In this document: positions 33,465-43,400 of the stretch, piece after piece
How the letters are laid out: the number at the start of each line of letters is the position of its first letter
Numbering within the stretch: the stretch's first letter is position 1
From: Bacteroidota bacterium
Lineage (GTDB): Bacteria; Bacteroidota; Bacteroidia; Chitinophagales; Chitinophagaceae
NCBI GenBank assembly: GCA_023417815.1
Contig: JAEZEI010000006.1
Coordinates: 22,253-86,252 of the forward strand
DNA: 64,000 nt
Reading direction: 5' to 3'
The notes under the pieces: model-generated
Seen by the model: only the letters and a program-made list of their open reading frames with translations
Told to the model about the DNA's origin: nothing
Database searches by the model: none
Position numbers and translations under genes: made by a program

Positions 33465-34672
33465 CCGCGTCGTTTCAATTCCCTGCTGATCAAACCAAGT
33501 TCCCGGCCGGTTTGCCCTGCCACTGAAGTATTTTCCTGTGCACGACGCATCAGGTACGGAACCACATCTTTAATGGGTCCAAAAGGAAGATATTTACTAA
33601 CGCTGCATCCATGCCTTGCCAGGTTGAATGTTATATTATCACTCATTCCATAAAGCTGTGAAAAATGAACCCTTTCATGATCAGCTTTTAATCCTGAACC
33701 CTGGAGAAGTTCTACCCCCAACAAATTACTCTTCTCATTGTGGGAAGCAATGATCACAGCGATCTTATCAAGGTGTTCAAAACAGAATTTTACTGCATCA
33801 TTATAATCTCTGTCTGTGGAGGTTTTATCTGGTTGAATTGGTGATGGATAGTTCATAGTAAGGGCACGCTCCCTTTCCTTTTCCATATAGGCTCCTCTAA
33901 CCAGCTTGGCAGCAAGAATATAATTGCCTTCCTCTGCATATTCCAGGCTTTCCTTTAAAAATGCGAGCCTGTCGTGACGGTATAATTGTATGGTATTATA
34001 TACGCAGCCCTTTTCACGATTGAACTGCGCCATCATATTCATTGTAACCGCATCTACCGGTTCCTGTATCCAGCTTTCCTCGGCATCAACCATCACTCCA
34101 ACATTTCCCTCAAATGCTGCCTTACAGATCTGGTACATCCTGTGCTTAGCTTTTTCCCATTCAGCTCTCTCCTGGTCGTTTAGCTTACTTTCTGCGTATT
34201 CAAGCCGTTGGCTAAGACCGGCATTATGTTCATGCATCAATTTGTCGAGCTGCTCTAATAAGCCAAAGCGAACAAGGCCTGTGAGTTTGATGCTCATGAA
34301 AGGAATATTAGGCTGGCCGGAAGCATATTGAATTACCCTGGTGAATTCAGCGCATGCCTCATCGAAAGCCCTTTCACCTGTACCTCCTTCAACACCATAA
34401 TCGAGGATAACCTTAACCCCGTATTTTTCAAGCCTGTTCACCACCGGGGCAGTGTTTTCCATGGTTTCACCCCCGACAAATTGCTGAAAGATCGTGTTCC
34501 TGATGATCGAATCCGTGAAAGGTATCTTATTGCGGATCGCGAAGGGCGCCAGCTTTAGCCCCATGTTCACCAGCCATTGTTTTCCCATAAGTGAGAACAG
34601 GAACCTTGCCTGTTTTAATTCCTTATCCGATTTATAGGCAAATGCATATTCTGTATTATCGAACGATACCAT
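33458..34672 (-). CDS. Proline dehydrogenase (monofunctional)
   Basis: 404 aa. An FAD-dependent TIM-barrel enzyme that oxidises proline to pyrroline-5-carboxylate and passes electrons to quinones. Recognisable stretches are VILDYGVEGG, MSIKLTGLVRFGLLEQL, VMVDAEESWIQ (substrate/FAD site) and KLVRGAYMEKER with the catalytic Arg region, followed by IASHNEKS and a C-terminal YMRRAQENTSVAGQTGRELGLI. No aldehyde dehydrogenase half is present, so this is the separate form, not bifunctional PutA. It stands alone on the minus strand. Confidence 0.93.
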   Translation of the reverse strand: MVSFDNTEYAFAYKSDKELKQARFLFSLMGKQWLVNMGLKLAPFAIRNKIPFTDSIIRNTIFQQFVGGETMENTAPVVNRLEKYGVKVILDYGVEGGTGERAFDEACAEFTRVIQYASGQPNIPFMSIKLTGLVRFGLLEQLDKLMHEHNAGLSQRLEYAESKLNDQERAEWEKAKHRMYQICKAAFEGNVGVMVDAEESWIQEPVDAVTMNMMAQFNREKGCVYNTIQLYRHDRLAFLKESLEYAEEGNYILAAKLVRGAYMEKERERALTMNYPSPIQPDKTSTDRDYNDAVKFCFEHLDKIAVIIASHNEKSNLLGVELLQGSGLKADHERVHFSQLYGMSDNITFNLARHGCSVSKYLPFGPIKDVVPYLMRRAQENTSVAGQTGRELGLISRELKRRGQ

Positions 34673-34769
34673 ATAAGATATTGAGTGGCGAAATTACAGT
34701 ATTGAGTTTTATCCCGATTGTGACTGCTGTCATATTTATTGTTATGCTTTAGAAGCATTCTCACACGCT

Positions 34770-34777
34770 TATCTTTG
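34770..34777 (+). promoter_or_regulatory. -7 box upstream of the acyl-CoA thioesterase gene
   Basis: TATCTTTG, an exact TAnnTTTG, 12 bp before the ATG at 34790. At 19 bp upstream the sequence is CTTT, a poor -33. Its position rules out the longer reading frame beginning at 34739. Confidence 0.6.
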
Positions 34778-34789
34778 CAAAAAAATTAC

Positions 34790-35308
34790 ATGAGGGGCTC
34801 AAAAAAAGTAAGTGAGAGTTTTACTATAATGAATGAACTGGTTCTTCCTAACGATACCAATGTATTCGGTAACCTGATGGGCGGGAGGCTTATGTACTGG
34901 ATGGATATTGCTGCCGGAATGACTGCCAGTAAACATTGCAATGCTCCAAGCATGACTGCATCAGTAGATAACCTTTCATTCAAAACACCCATAAAACTGG
35001 GTAACATCGTGCATATCCAGGCAAAAGTGAGCAGGGCTTTCAACACCAGCATGGAGATCCACTTAAAGGTTTGGGGAGAAGATACCCAGCAGCAATACCG
35101 GTATGAAAGTAATGAGGCTTATTTCACCTTCGTGGCGCTGGACCCTAACGGCAAACCCAGGCCAGTGCCTGAACTGGTTCCGGAAACGGATGATGAAAAA
35201 CTGGTATTTGCCGGAGCTTTAAGAAGAAGGCAATTAAGGCTCATCCTTGCGGGAAAAATGAAACCCGATGATGCAGAAGAGCTAAAAGCATTGTTCACTC
35301 TTCCATAA
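34790..35308 (+). CDS. Acyl-CoA thioesterase, hotdog fold
   Basis: 172 aa from the ATG at 34790. One hotdog domain: VLPNDTNVFGNLMGGRLMYWMDIAAGMTASKHC contains the family Asn/Asp and the central helix, and MTASVDNLSFKTPIKLGNIVHIQAKV follows. It resembles the YciA/Acot12-type acyl-CoA hydrolases that release CoA from fatty acyl-CoA in the cytosol. A short tail of Arg/Lys-rich helix follows. Probably co-transcribed with the next small lipoprotein. Confidence 0.9.
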   Translation: MRGSKKVSESFTIMNELVLPNDTNVFGNLMGGRLMYWMDIAAGMTASKHCNAPSMTASVDNLSFKTPIKLGNIVHIQAKVSRAFNTSMEIHLKVWGEDTQQQYRYESNEAYFTFVALDPNGKPRPVPELVPETDDEKLVFAGALRRRQLRLILAGKMKPDDAEELKALFTLP

Positions 35309-35345
35309 ATAAGGCTTGAATTTTGGAATGCTTACTAAAAAAGAC

Positions 35346-35576
35346 ATGAAAAAGATTTTTTCATTTGTAATTGTGATCTCCTTTCTTTCCTGCGGGGATA
35401 CAGGGAATACAAATAACGGCAGTGCAGATTCCATTGAACTTGAAAATCCTGCAGAAATTCAGCCCCCGGCTGATGCCATTCCGGATTCGATGAGTATTAT
35501 AAATGATTCGGTGATACTGCCTGATCCTTCAGGGAGGAGCACTACTACCGAGGGCACCAGGCATGATTCCCTCTGA
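35346..35576 (+). CDS. Small lipoprotein of unknown function
   Basis: 76 aa from the ATG at 35346. MKKIFSFVIVISFLSC is a lipoprotein signal with the acylated Cys at position 16. The mature part is acidic and disordered-looking (GNTNNGSADSIELENP, then Pro-rich). No domain recognised. Its TGA abuts the stop of the opposing acyltransferase, forming the palindrome TGATCA. Confidence 0.65.
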   Translation: MKKIFSFVIVISFLSCGDTGNTNNGSADSIELENPAEIQPPADAIPDSMSIINDSVILPDPSGRSTTTEGTRHDSL

Positions 35577-36359
35577 TCATTTATCGAGTTTGCTGAGAAG
35601 ATGATGCCTGCTTTTAAGCATGTGGGACCGGCTTTGTTCAATAGCGACCATCACCTGTTCCAGGATCTCTTCCGTGGAACTTTCGTAATTAATTTCCAGG
35701 GGAGCTTTGAACCGAACGGAAAGCGTGACCCCTTTCTTTTTAAATACAAGTCCTTTTTTATTGAATGCCCGCCAGAAGCCATTAATTACTACCGGAACAA
35801 CAACCGGCCTGTTATGCTTTATTATAAAAGCGGTTCCTTTTCTGCCTGGCGCGAATGGCTTTGTTGTGCCCTGCGGAAAGGTGATAATCCAGTTATGCTG
35901 AAGCGCATTTGTGATCTTCCGGGTGTCCCCAGGATCTAATCCCCTTCTTACTTCCGTGCCTTCCGCCCTCCAGGTACGTTTTACCGTAATTGCACCGGCC
36001 AATGCAAAAAGGCGGGATATCCACGTGCTTTTCATGGTTTCCTCTGCCGCCACATATTTTACCCGGGTAAAGGGATTCAATAAATAGAAAGGGATCCCCA
36101 GGCGATTCTTTCTTCTCCATTTATGGGCACAAAATATATGAAGGAAGGTTATTACATCAGCAAAGTAGGTCTGGTGATTGCTTACAAACAGCACATTATT
36201 GCGGGGAAGGTTTTCAAGGTGCTCCATTCCGGAGATTTTCAGGCGGTTAATGATATTCAGCCCGGGATAGGTTATTACACCGACTATTGTGTATATCACA
36301 GACTTCACAAACCGCGACTTTCCCAACTTTTTCAGCAGATTCCGCTCTTTCATTGCCAA
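35577..36359 (-). CDS. Lysophospholipid acyltransferase-like protein with atypical active-site motifs
   Basis: 260 aa, PlsC-like glycerolipid acyltransferase fold with an N-terminal membrane-associated segment (about 21-38). The motif I region reads SNHQTYFAD (Asn61, His62, Asp68), so five residues separate His and Asp where HX4D is usual. The motif III region reads FPQGTTKPFAPGRKGTA in place of the common FPEGTR, so Glu is replaced by Gln. Because the rest is well conserved, it is likely a functional subfamily, but the acceptor is unknown. A -7 box (TACATTTG) lies at 36429-36436 upstream. Confidence 0.82.
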   Translation of the reverse strand: MAMKERNLLKKLGKSRFVKSVIYTIVGVITYPGLNIINRLKISGMEHLENLPRNNVLFVSNHQTYFADVITFLHIFCAHKWRRKNRLGIPFYLLNPFTRVKYVAAEETMKSTWISRLFALAGAITVKRTWRAEGTEVRRGLDPGDTRKITNALQHNWIITFPQGTTKPFAPGRKGTAFIIKHNRPVVVPVVINGFWRAFNKKGLVFKKKGVTLSVRFKAPLEINYESSTEEILEQVMVAIEQSRSHMLKSRHHLLSKLDK

Positions 36360-36428
36360 TATGAATACCCTGGAATTAAAGTCTATTAAAATTATTTAAT
36401 GTCCGGGAATTCTCACTTATAAAACCTC

Positions 36429-36436
36429 CAAATGTA
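36429..36436 (-). promoter_or_regulatory. -7 box upstream of the acyltransferase gene
   Basis: Minus-strand TACATTTG matches TAnnTTTG, 69 bp before the first possible ATG. No TTTG at the -33 spacing. Confidence 0.45.
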
Positions 36437-36520
36437 TAAATTAATCGAACGAAGTTGTTTAGATGTCATTTTTGAGATAAAAATCGCTGCTATCTCTCTG
36501 AAGTAGTTGAAATAAAAAAT

Positions 36521-36551
36521 TTTATCTACTGTTAAATGAAAGCTATATTTG
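36521..36551 (+). promoter_or_regulatory. Promoter of the small secreted protein gene
   Basis: TTTA (36521-36524), 19 bp, TATATTTG (36544-36551). The -7 is perfect and the -33 has one mismatch. The AT-rich leader of about 30 bp leads to the ATG at 36587. Confidence 0.65.
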
Positions 36552-36586
36552 GAAACAATTTTTGTTAATTTTTAAAATTTTAATTC

Positions 36587-36805
36587 ATGAAGAAAATCTT
36601 ACTCATGCTTATGGGTGGTATTTTTTGCTCCACCCTTGCGTTAGCACAGGGTCCGACCAAAGCGTCTAAGAAGAAGGAAGTCAAGGCTACCTACACTACA
36701 CAGGCGGAAGAGGTTGCGGCTAAGCAAAAATCGCGTAAAGCCAATGTTCCAAAACAGGAAGTAACATTTTCCAGGGAACCTGTTACTCCGCGGAAATCAA
36801 ATTAA
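36587..36805 (+). CDS. Small secreted basic protein of unknown function
   Basis: 72 aa. MKKILLMLMGGIFCSTLALA is a signal peptide; the mature part (about 52 residues) is rich in Lys, Ala and Pro (PTKASKKKEVKATY) with no Cys after the signal. It has a good promoter of its own and lies 45 bp before the first large T9SS protein gene, so co-expression is possible. No homologous family recognised. Confidence 0.65.
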   Translation: MKKILLMLMGGIFCSTLALAQGPTKASKKKEVKATYTTQAEEVAAKQKSRKANVPKQEVTFSREPVTPRKSN

Positions 36806-36850
36806 TTAGACCTCCCCTCCCTTAGGAAGAGGTATTTAAATCAAAACAAT

Positions 36851-39800
36851 ATGCATAAAAATTTTACTTTTAAAAAAGTTACTGGTTTTGTTGCAATGCT
36901 TTTCACCATGCTTTTCCTTACAATTGGTGGAATAAATGCCCAAACCATTTCAACTGCCGGCGGGTCAAACTACCTGGGTAATCTTTCAATTAATAACCCG
37001 AGCCCGTTAAACGTATCGTTTGTTATTCAGAATACTACAGGAGCATCTATCGCACTTACAGATGTAAGTACGATGATGGCCCCATTCACGGGGGTATCAG
37101 TTGCGGGCGACCCTTCTGTTACAAAACTGTTTGTTAGCTCAACATCTTTATCTGGTATTTATGATTATTCAACAGCTGCGTGGACACAGATTGCCTCAGG
37201 CAATGCTACTGTTCCTGCAACCCTTTCTGTTGTTCCTGTAATTACCGGTATAAATTATATTATACCTGCAGGCGCACAATTGAGATTTGTACTTGAATTA
37301 TCTAAAGGTCTGAGGATTTCTTCAAACCTGATCGGAGATCCTATGCCAACGCCAAACGTTTTCTCAGACGGTGGTGTTAACCTTCAGCTGGGAAATTTCC
37401 AGATAGCCGGACAGAATGTAGGATATGGTGGAGTTGCTCCAACCGCACCAGCTGCTAACACTCCTATCTTCTTTGGTGGTTCAATCACATTTGCAAATAC
37501 AACTGCATGTACAGGTACTCCAAACCCTGGAAACACTGTTTCATCTTCTGCAAGCGTTTGCCCTAATACTCCGTTTACACTATCTCCGCAAAATCCAACT
37601 TCAGGATCGGGTGTAACATATCAGTGGCAGTCTTCATCAACAGGTGCTGCTGGTTCTTTCACCAACATTGCAGGTGCTACAGGTAGTTCACTAACAGTTC
37701 CAAACCTTACAACTGCTACCTGGTACCAGGTTATAGTTACGTGTGGAGGCAACAGTGATACATCTAACCCTGTTCAGGTAAATGCTACTCCGTCTTCAGG
37801 ATGCTACTGTCTTCCACCGGCATCTGATTGTACCGATGGTGATGTTATCACTAATGTTACTTTTGGAACTCTTAATAACAACTCCGCTTGCGGAACTAAT
37901 GGTTATACAAACTACACTATCGATCCTACTGTAACTGTACCAAACGTAATCACCGGCGCTACCAACCCGATCTCTATTACTGCGGGTACAGGTTTGTACA
38001 CTGAAAGCGTTGGTGTTTGGATCGATTACAATAAGAATGGTACATTCGAAGCATCAGAATTTACACTGATCGGCACACAGGCTAATCCAACTGTCAGGAC
38101 AGGTAACATCGTTGTTCCTGCTTCTGCCCAACTTGGTCAAACCCGTATGAGGGTTAGAGTACAATTCTCTTCTGCTATTACTGGAACTGGTGCTTGTACG
38201 GCTTCTTATATTGGCTTCGGAGAAACTGAAGACTATACAGTTAACCTGGTTCCTTGCGTGCAGGGAGTTATCAATACTCAGCCGGCTAACGCTTCTGTTG
38301 CCTGCGGTGGAACTGCAACGTTCACTGTAGCTGCTACCGGTTCAATCCTTAACTACCAGTGGGAATACCGTACCAGCGCAACTGCACCATGGCAGCTTGT
38401 AACAAATGGCGGAGCATACACCGGTGCTACTACAAACTCACTGACTGTTAATCCAACAGCAGATATGACCGGCTACCAATACAGGGTAATTATAGCAGGT
38501 GCTTGTACAGCTCCTGATTTTAGCAATGCAGCTACTCTTACTGTTACTCCGTACATCGCTAACGTAAACCCCACTTCAGCTACTGTTTGTCTTGGTGATG
38601 TTCAACAATTAAGCATAACCAATACACTTGGTAACGTAATTACTCTTTCTGAAGGTTTCGATGTGGTGTCTCCACTGCCTACAGGATGGTTTACCAGGAA
38701 TAATAGTGAGCCTCTGGGCCCGACAGGCTGGTTCCAGGGAGATCCTGCTACTTTCCCTGCATTCTCAGGTGCACCAAACTCTTATATAGGAGCAAACTAT
38801 GAGAATACGGATCCAGTAGGTGTTGGTACTATCAGCAACTGGTTACTGACACCTGTTCAGAATCTGAAGAACGGTGACCTGGTTACTTTCTACTCAAGGA
38901 TCCCTCCGGGAACAGAGTGGGCAGACAGGCTGGAGGTAAGGCTGAGCACTGCAGGTGCAAGCACCAACGTTGGTACAACTTCGACTTCCGTTGGAGACTT
39001 TACCACAGTACTTCTTTCAATTAACCCTACTCTAACCCTGAACGTTTATCCTAAAGTATGGACGCAGTTCACTGCTACCATTTCAGGACTGGCTGCACCC
39101 ACAACCGGTAGGATCGGCTTCAGGTATTTTGTTACAGATGCGGGCGGTAACGCTACCAACTCTAACTTTATCGGTATCGATGATGTGAAATACATTTCTA
39201 CGGGCGCGTTAGCTAGCGGTGTGTGGAATGGCCCTGCAGGAACCATCTTTACAGATGCAACTGCAACCACTGCTTATACTGCTGGTACTCCTGCTAATAC
39301 CGTTTATGTACAGCCGACAGCAGCTGGTCTTAATAACTATACCGTTGTGGTAACAACTGCAACTTGTACATCAAGTACCACTACTGTTCCTGTTACAGCA
39401 AATACTTCAGTAACAAACCTTGCTGACCCTGTTGTTACAGCAACCTGTGTAGGCGGTAACGTTCAGTTCACCACAACTGCAGATGGAACTGGCATTACGT
39501 ACCAATGGCAGGTAAGTGAAGATGCAGGTGCTACGTGGACCAACATTGTAAACAGCGATGTTTATGAGGGTGCGACTACTAATACACTTGACATCATCGA
39601 AGCTGGTTCTGACCTGAATGGTAACCTTTACCGTGTAGTGGCTTCAGTTGCTGCGTGCAGCTCTACTGCTACTTCAAATGGTGTTGCTCTTACAGTTAAT
39701 CCTAACCCGGTTATCGTTCTTAGCTCAAATCCATTCTCGCAACTTACTCCAGGCATGACCACTGTTATCAGCGCTGCGGTTTCTCCTAACGCTGGCGACA

Positions 39801-40219
39801 TCTACACCTGGACCCTGAACGGTCTTCCTATCGTTGGTGCAACCGGAAATACACTTCCTGTTGACGTTGACGGGCAAGGAGTTTACGAAGTGACCGTACA
39901 GGATGTGAATGGTTGCTCAAGCACATCAAGCACAATCACTATCGGAGATCTTCCTTCTGATAATGTATTCGTCTATCCTTCGCCAAATACCGGTCAATTC
40001 CAGGTAAGGTATCACAGCCTGCCAGGAAACGTTCTGCCTCGTATGCTGAACATCTATGACTCTAAAGGTGCCAGGATCTACTCCGTGCAGTACCCGATCA
40101 ACAACCCTTACACTCGTATGGATGTTGACATTACCAAGCATGGTAAAGGCGTTTACATGATCGAACTAACCGATCGCAATGGTGCACGTCTTAAAACTTC
40201 AAGAGTGGTAGTACTTTAA
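36851..40219 (+). CDS. Giant T9SS surface protein with GEVED, Ig-like and choice-of-anchor J modules (paralogue 1)
   Basis: 1122 aa. Signal peptide about 1-31 (ends GGINAQ). Order of modules: an N-terminal beta domain (about 32-220); an Ig-like domain starting ACTGTPNPGNTV (about 222-310); a GEVED domain (about 315-470) with VGVWIDYNKNGTFEASEF and the name-giving GETEDYTV; an Ig-like domain; a choice-of-anchor J (MAM-like) domain at about 599-788 beginning LSEGFDVVSPLPTGW; another Ig-like domain with YQWQVSEDAGATW; a PKD-like module; and a T9SS sorting domain from about 1036 starting VFVYPSPNTGQFQVRY. It is probably surface-attached or released, perhaps adhesive. The following two genes are paralogues. 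A terminator follows. Confidence 0.88.
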   Translation: MHKNFTFKKVTGFVAMLFTMLFLTIGGINAQTISTAGGSNYLGNLSINNPSPLNVSFVIQNTTGASIALTDVSTMMAPFTGVSVAGDPSVTKLFVSSTSLSGIYDYSTAAWTQIASGNATVPATLSVVPVITGINYIIPAGAQLRFVLELSKGLRISSNLIGDPMPTPNVFSDGGVNLQLGNFQIAGQNVGYGGVAPTAPAANTPIFFGGSITFANTTACTGTPNPGNTVSSSASVCPNTPFTLSPQNPTSGSGVTYQWQSSSTGAAGSFTNIAGATGSSLTVPNLTTATWYQVIVTCGGNSDTSNPVQVNATPSSGCYCLPPASDCTDGDVITNVTFGTLNNNSACGTNGYTNYTIDPTVTVPNVITGATNPISITAGTGLYTESVGVWIDYNKNGTFEASEFTLIGTQANPTVRTGNIVVPASAQLGQTRMRVRVQFSSAITGTGACTASYIGFGETEDYTVNLVPCVQGVINTQPANASVACGGTATFTVAATGSILNYQWEYRTSATAPWQLVTNGGAYTGATTNSLTVNPTADMTGYQYRVIIAGACTAPDFSNAATLTVTPYIANVNPTSATVCLGDVQQLSITNTLGNVITLSEGFDVVSPLPTGWFTRNNSEPLGPTGWFQGDPATFPAFSGAPNSYIGANYENTDPVGVGTISNWLLTPVQNLKNGDLVTFYSRIPPGTEWADRLEVRLSTAGASTNVGTTSTSVGDFTTVLLSINPTLTLNVYPKVWTQFTATISGLAAPTTGRIGFRYFVTDAGGNATNSNFIGIDDVKYISTGALASGVWNGPAGTIFTDATATTAYTAGTPANTVYVQPTAAGLNNYTVVVTTATCTSSTTTVPVTANTSVTNLADPVVTATCVGGNVQFTTTADGTGITYQWQVSEDAGATWTNIVNSDVYEGATTNTLDIIEAGSDLNGNLYRVVASVAACSSTATSNGVALTVNPNPVIVLSSNPFSQLTPGMTTVISAAVSPNAGDIYTWTLNGLPIVGATGNTLPVDVDGQGVYEVTVQDVNGCSSTSSTITIGDLPSDNVFVYPSPNTGQFQVRYHSLPGNVLPRMLNIYDSKGARIYSVQYPINNPYTRMDVDITKHGKGVYMIELTDRNGARLKTSRVVVL

Positions 40220-40242
40220 TATTACTTTCTCTTTAATACTGG

Positions 40243-40271
40243 AACGCTCCCAATCGGGAGCGTTTCTATTT
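40243..40271 (+). terminator. Intrinsic terminator after T9SS paralogue 1
   Basis: AACGCTCCC (40243-40251), loop AATC, GGGAGCGTT (40256-40264), then TCTATTTA. A perfect 9-bp stem. Confidence 0.85.
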
Positions 40272-40438
40272 ATATATGAGGGGAAAACAGAAGTATTATT
40301 AATTTCCTATAATCTTGTGTGCCTGAAAATGAATAATGAATTGTTTTTCGATAATTTATTCAGCTTTTTTTGCATATCTTAAAGAAATACTAATTAAATT
40401 CACGGCCATTCTTTCCATTTAATAATCAGAAGACACTT

Positions 40439-43400
40439 ATGAGAAAATTTTACTTTTCCTTGTTTTCGCTGTTATTGTTGATTACGACCACGCTGAATGC
40501 GCAGGTAAGTAATTATACTTTCAGCCAGGTGGCGGGTACCTATACCCCCATCACCGGTGGAACCTTGTTGGGAACTACCTCATCAGACGACCAGTATTTT
40601 GTTAACCCCGCAGTACCTGCAGGAGGAACAACCAATACTGGTGTTGGATTACCGATCGGTTTTAATTTTACGTACAATAACCTTGTGTTCGACAGGTTTG
40701 GCGTAAATAACAATGGCTGGATCGCACTGGGGCAATCTGCGCTTGCTACCCCACTGAGCATGGCAACTACAAGTGCTTACACTGTTCTTAGTTCAACAGC
40801 AACCAATACACCGGCGCATCTACGCAGCAGGATAGCAGGTATGGGACGCGATCTCCAGGCACAAACAGGTTCAAGCCTTCGCTACGAAACAATCGGAACT
40901 GCTCCCAACCGTGTTCTTGTGGTTCAATTCACGAACTATAAAAAATATGGAACCGGTGGAACAGGAGATAACCTGAATTTCCAGATCAGGCTTTACGAAA
41001 CTACCAACATTGTTGAGATCGTTTACGGTACCATTGTATTCAATTCAACTACAAACACTGCCGATGTAGGTCTGGGTGGTACCCTTCCTACTGATTTCAA
41101 TAACCGCACTACCACTACCGACTGGATGAACAGCGCCGCTGGTACTACGAACACCAGCCGGATGACCATGCACAGTTCGGTAACTCCACCTGCAACAGGC
41201 ACTACCTTCAGGTGGACTCCGCCAACTCCTTGCAGTGGCACTCCTGATCCCGGTAATACACTTGCGAATGTAACCATTGCATGCTCGGGTGTTAACTTCA
41301 CTCTTTCTGTTCAGAATAATCCTGCAGTGAGCGGACTTAGCTTCCAGTGGCAGTCTTCAACAGATGGTACAACATGGACAAATATTGCAGGAGCGACTAC
41401 CCCGACCCTTACAACTTCCCAGACCGCAGCTACATGGTACCGCCTGGCAGTTACATGTTCCGGAGTTACAGGAAACAGTGAGCCCCTGCAGTTGAACATG
41501 GATATTCCAACGAATTGTTATTGCATACCCCCGGCAACAAATTGTACCATTGGTGATGAGATCACTAACGTTACCGTAAGTACGCTGAACAATACCACAA
41601 CCTGCGGTACAGATGGATACACTAATTATACTGCAACTATTCCTGCCACTGAACTTACCATTGGTGTAACCCACCCAATGTCAGTTACTGTCAGCGATGG
41701 CGGAACAGAATATGTTGGAGTATGGATCGACTATGACCGTGATGGTGTTTTTGAAGCTTCAGAATTTACCGCGCTTGGCAGCGGGAATGATGTTACCATT
41801 AATGGCAACCTTACCATTCCTGCAAGTGCAACACCAGGACCTACCCGCATGCGTGTCAGGGTTCGCTGGAATACTGCGTTAACAGGTGCAGATGCATGCG
41901 CTGCATACACTTATGGAGAAACAGAAGATTACCTTGTGAATATTGCTCCGTGTATCCAGGGAACGATCTCTACCCAACCTGCTAATACATCGGTTGCCTG
42001 CGGAGGAACAACCACCTTCACGGTTGCTGCAGCAGGTTCGGGATTGGAATACCAGTGGGAATATCGCACCGGCGCAACAGCTCCTTGGCAGCTTGTTAAT
42101 GATGGAGGCGTATATTCAGGCGCTACCACCAATACACTAAGCATTACCGGAGCAACTACTTCACTGAACGGATACCAATATCGCGCACTTATCGAAGGTG
42201 GATGTACTGCGCTCTTTGGCAGTAACGCTGCAACCCTGTCTGTTTCAGCTTATATAGCTACAGTTTCCCCTGTATCAGCAACAATTTGCACAGGAGGTAT
42301 TCAGCAACTAAGCATTACCAACACATTAGGAAACCTAACCACTCTTTCGGAAGGATTTGATGTTGCCGAACCTCTTCCTGCGGGATGGGTAGCTCAAAAT
42401 AACAGTCAGCCTGTAGGAACTACCGGATGGTTCCAGGGCCAGTCTGCAACCTTCCCTTCATTCTCAGGTGCACCAGATTCTTATATTGCAGCAAACTACC
42501 AGAACACAGACCCTGTTGGTGTGGGAACCATCAGCAACTGGCTGATGACTCCGGTGCAGAATATCAAGAATGGTGATATCGTTACATTCTACTCAAGGAT
42601 CCCTGCCGGTGCAGAATGGGCAGACAGGCTAGAAGTAAGGCTCAGCACAGCAGGCACCAGCACTAATGTTGGCGCTACTTCAACTTCCGTTGGTGATTTC
42701 ACCACGGTGCTGTTAACCATTAACCCAACCCTAACGTTGAATGTATATCCTAAAGTGTGGACGCAGTTCACAGCAACCATTTCAGGACTGGCCGCACCTA
42801 CTACGGGAAGGATCGCTTTCAGGTATTTCGTAACAAGTGCCGGTGGAGGTGGAACCAATTCCAATTTCATTGGTATAGATGATGTTCGTTATATTTCAAC
42901 CGGCGCACTGGCTTCAGGCGTTTGGAGCGGACCTGCAGGAACAATGTTCACCGATGCAGGAGCAACAACAGCATACGATGGCACTTCTGCAGTGAACACC
43001 ATTTATGTTCAGCCAACTGCTGCAGGCGTTAATAATTACTCAGTGATCGTGACCACCGCTGCATGCGTATCCGGTCCTACAACTGTACCGGTAACAGTAA
43101 ATACTGCTGTAACCAACCTGTCTGACCCTGTAGCTACTTCTACCTGCGAAGATGGAAGCGCAGATTTTTCAGTAACGGCTGATGGAACCGGTATTACCTA
43201 TCAATGGCAGGTTAGTGAAGACGGGGGAACCACCTGGTCGAACCTGGCAAATGGTGGAAATTATTCTGGTGCAACATCCGCTACACTGAATATCGATGAA
43301 GCATCAGCCGGGATCAGCGGCAACCAATACAGGGTGATAGCTTCTGTAGCTGCATGCAGCAGCAGCGTAACATCAGCAGGTGCGGTTCTAACCGTTAATC

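Noticed and set aside
34739..34789. Longer N-terminus for the acyl-CoA thioesterase
   Set aside because: The earlier start lies upstream of the exact -7 box at 34770-34777 and adds no family residues.
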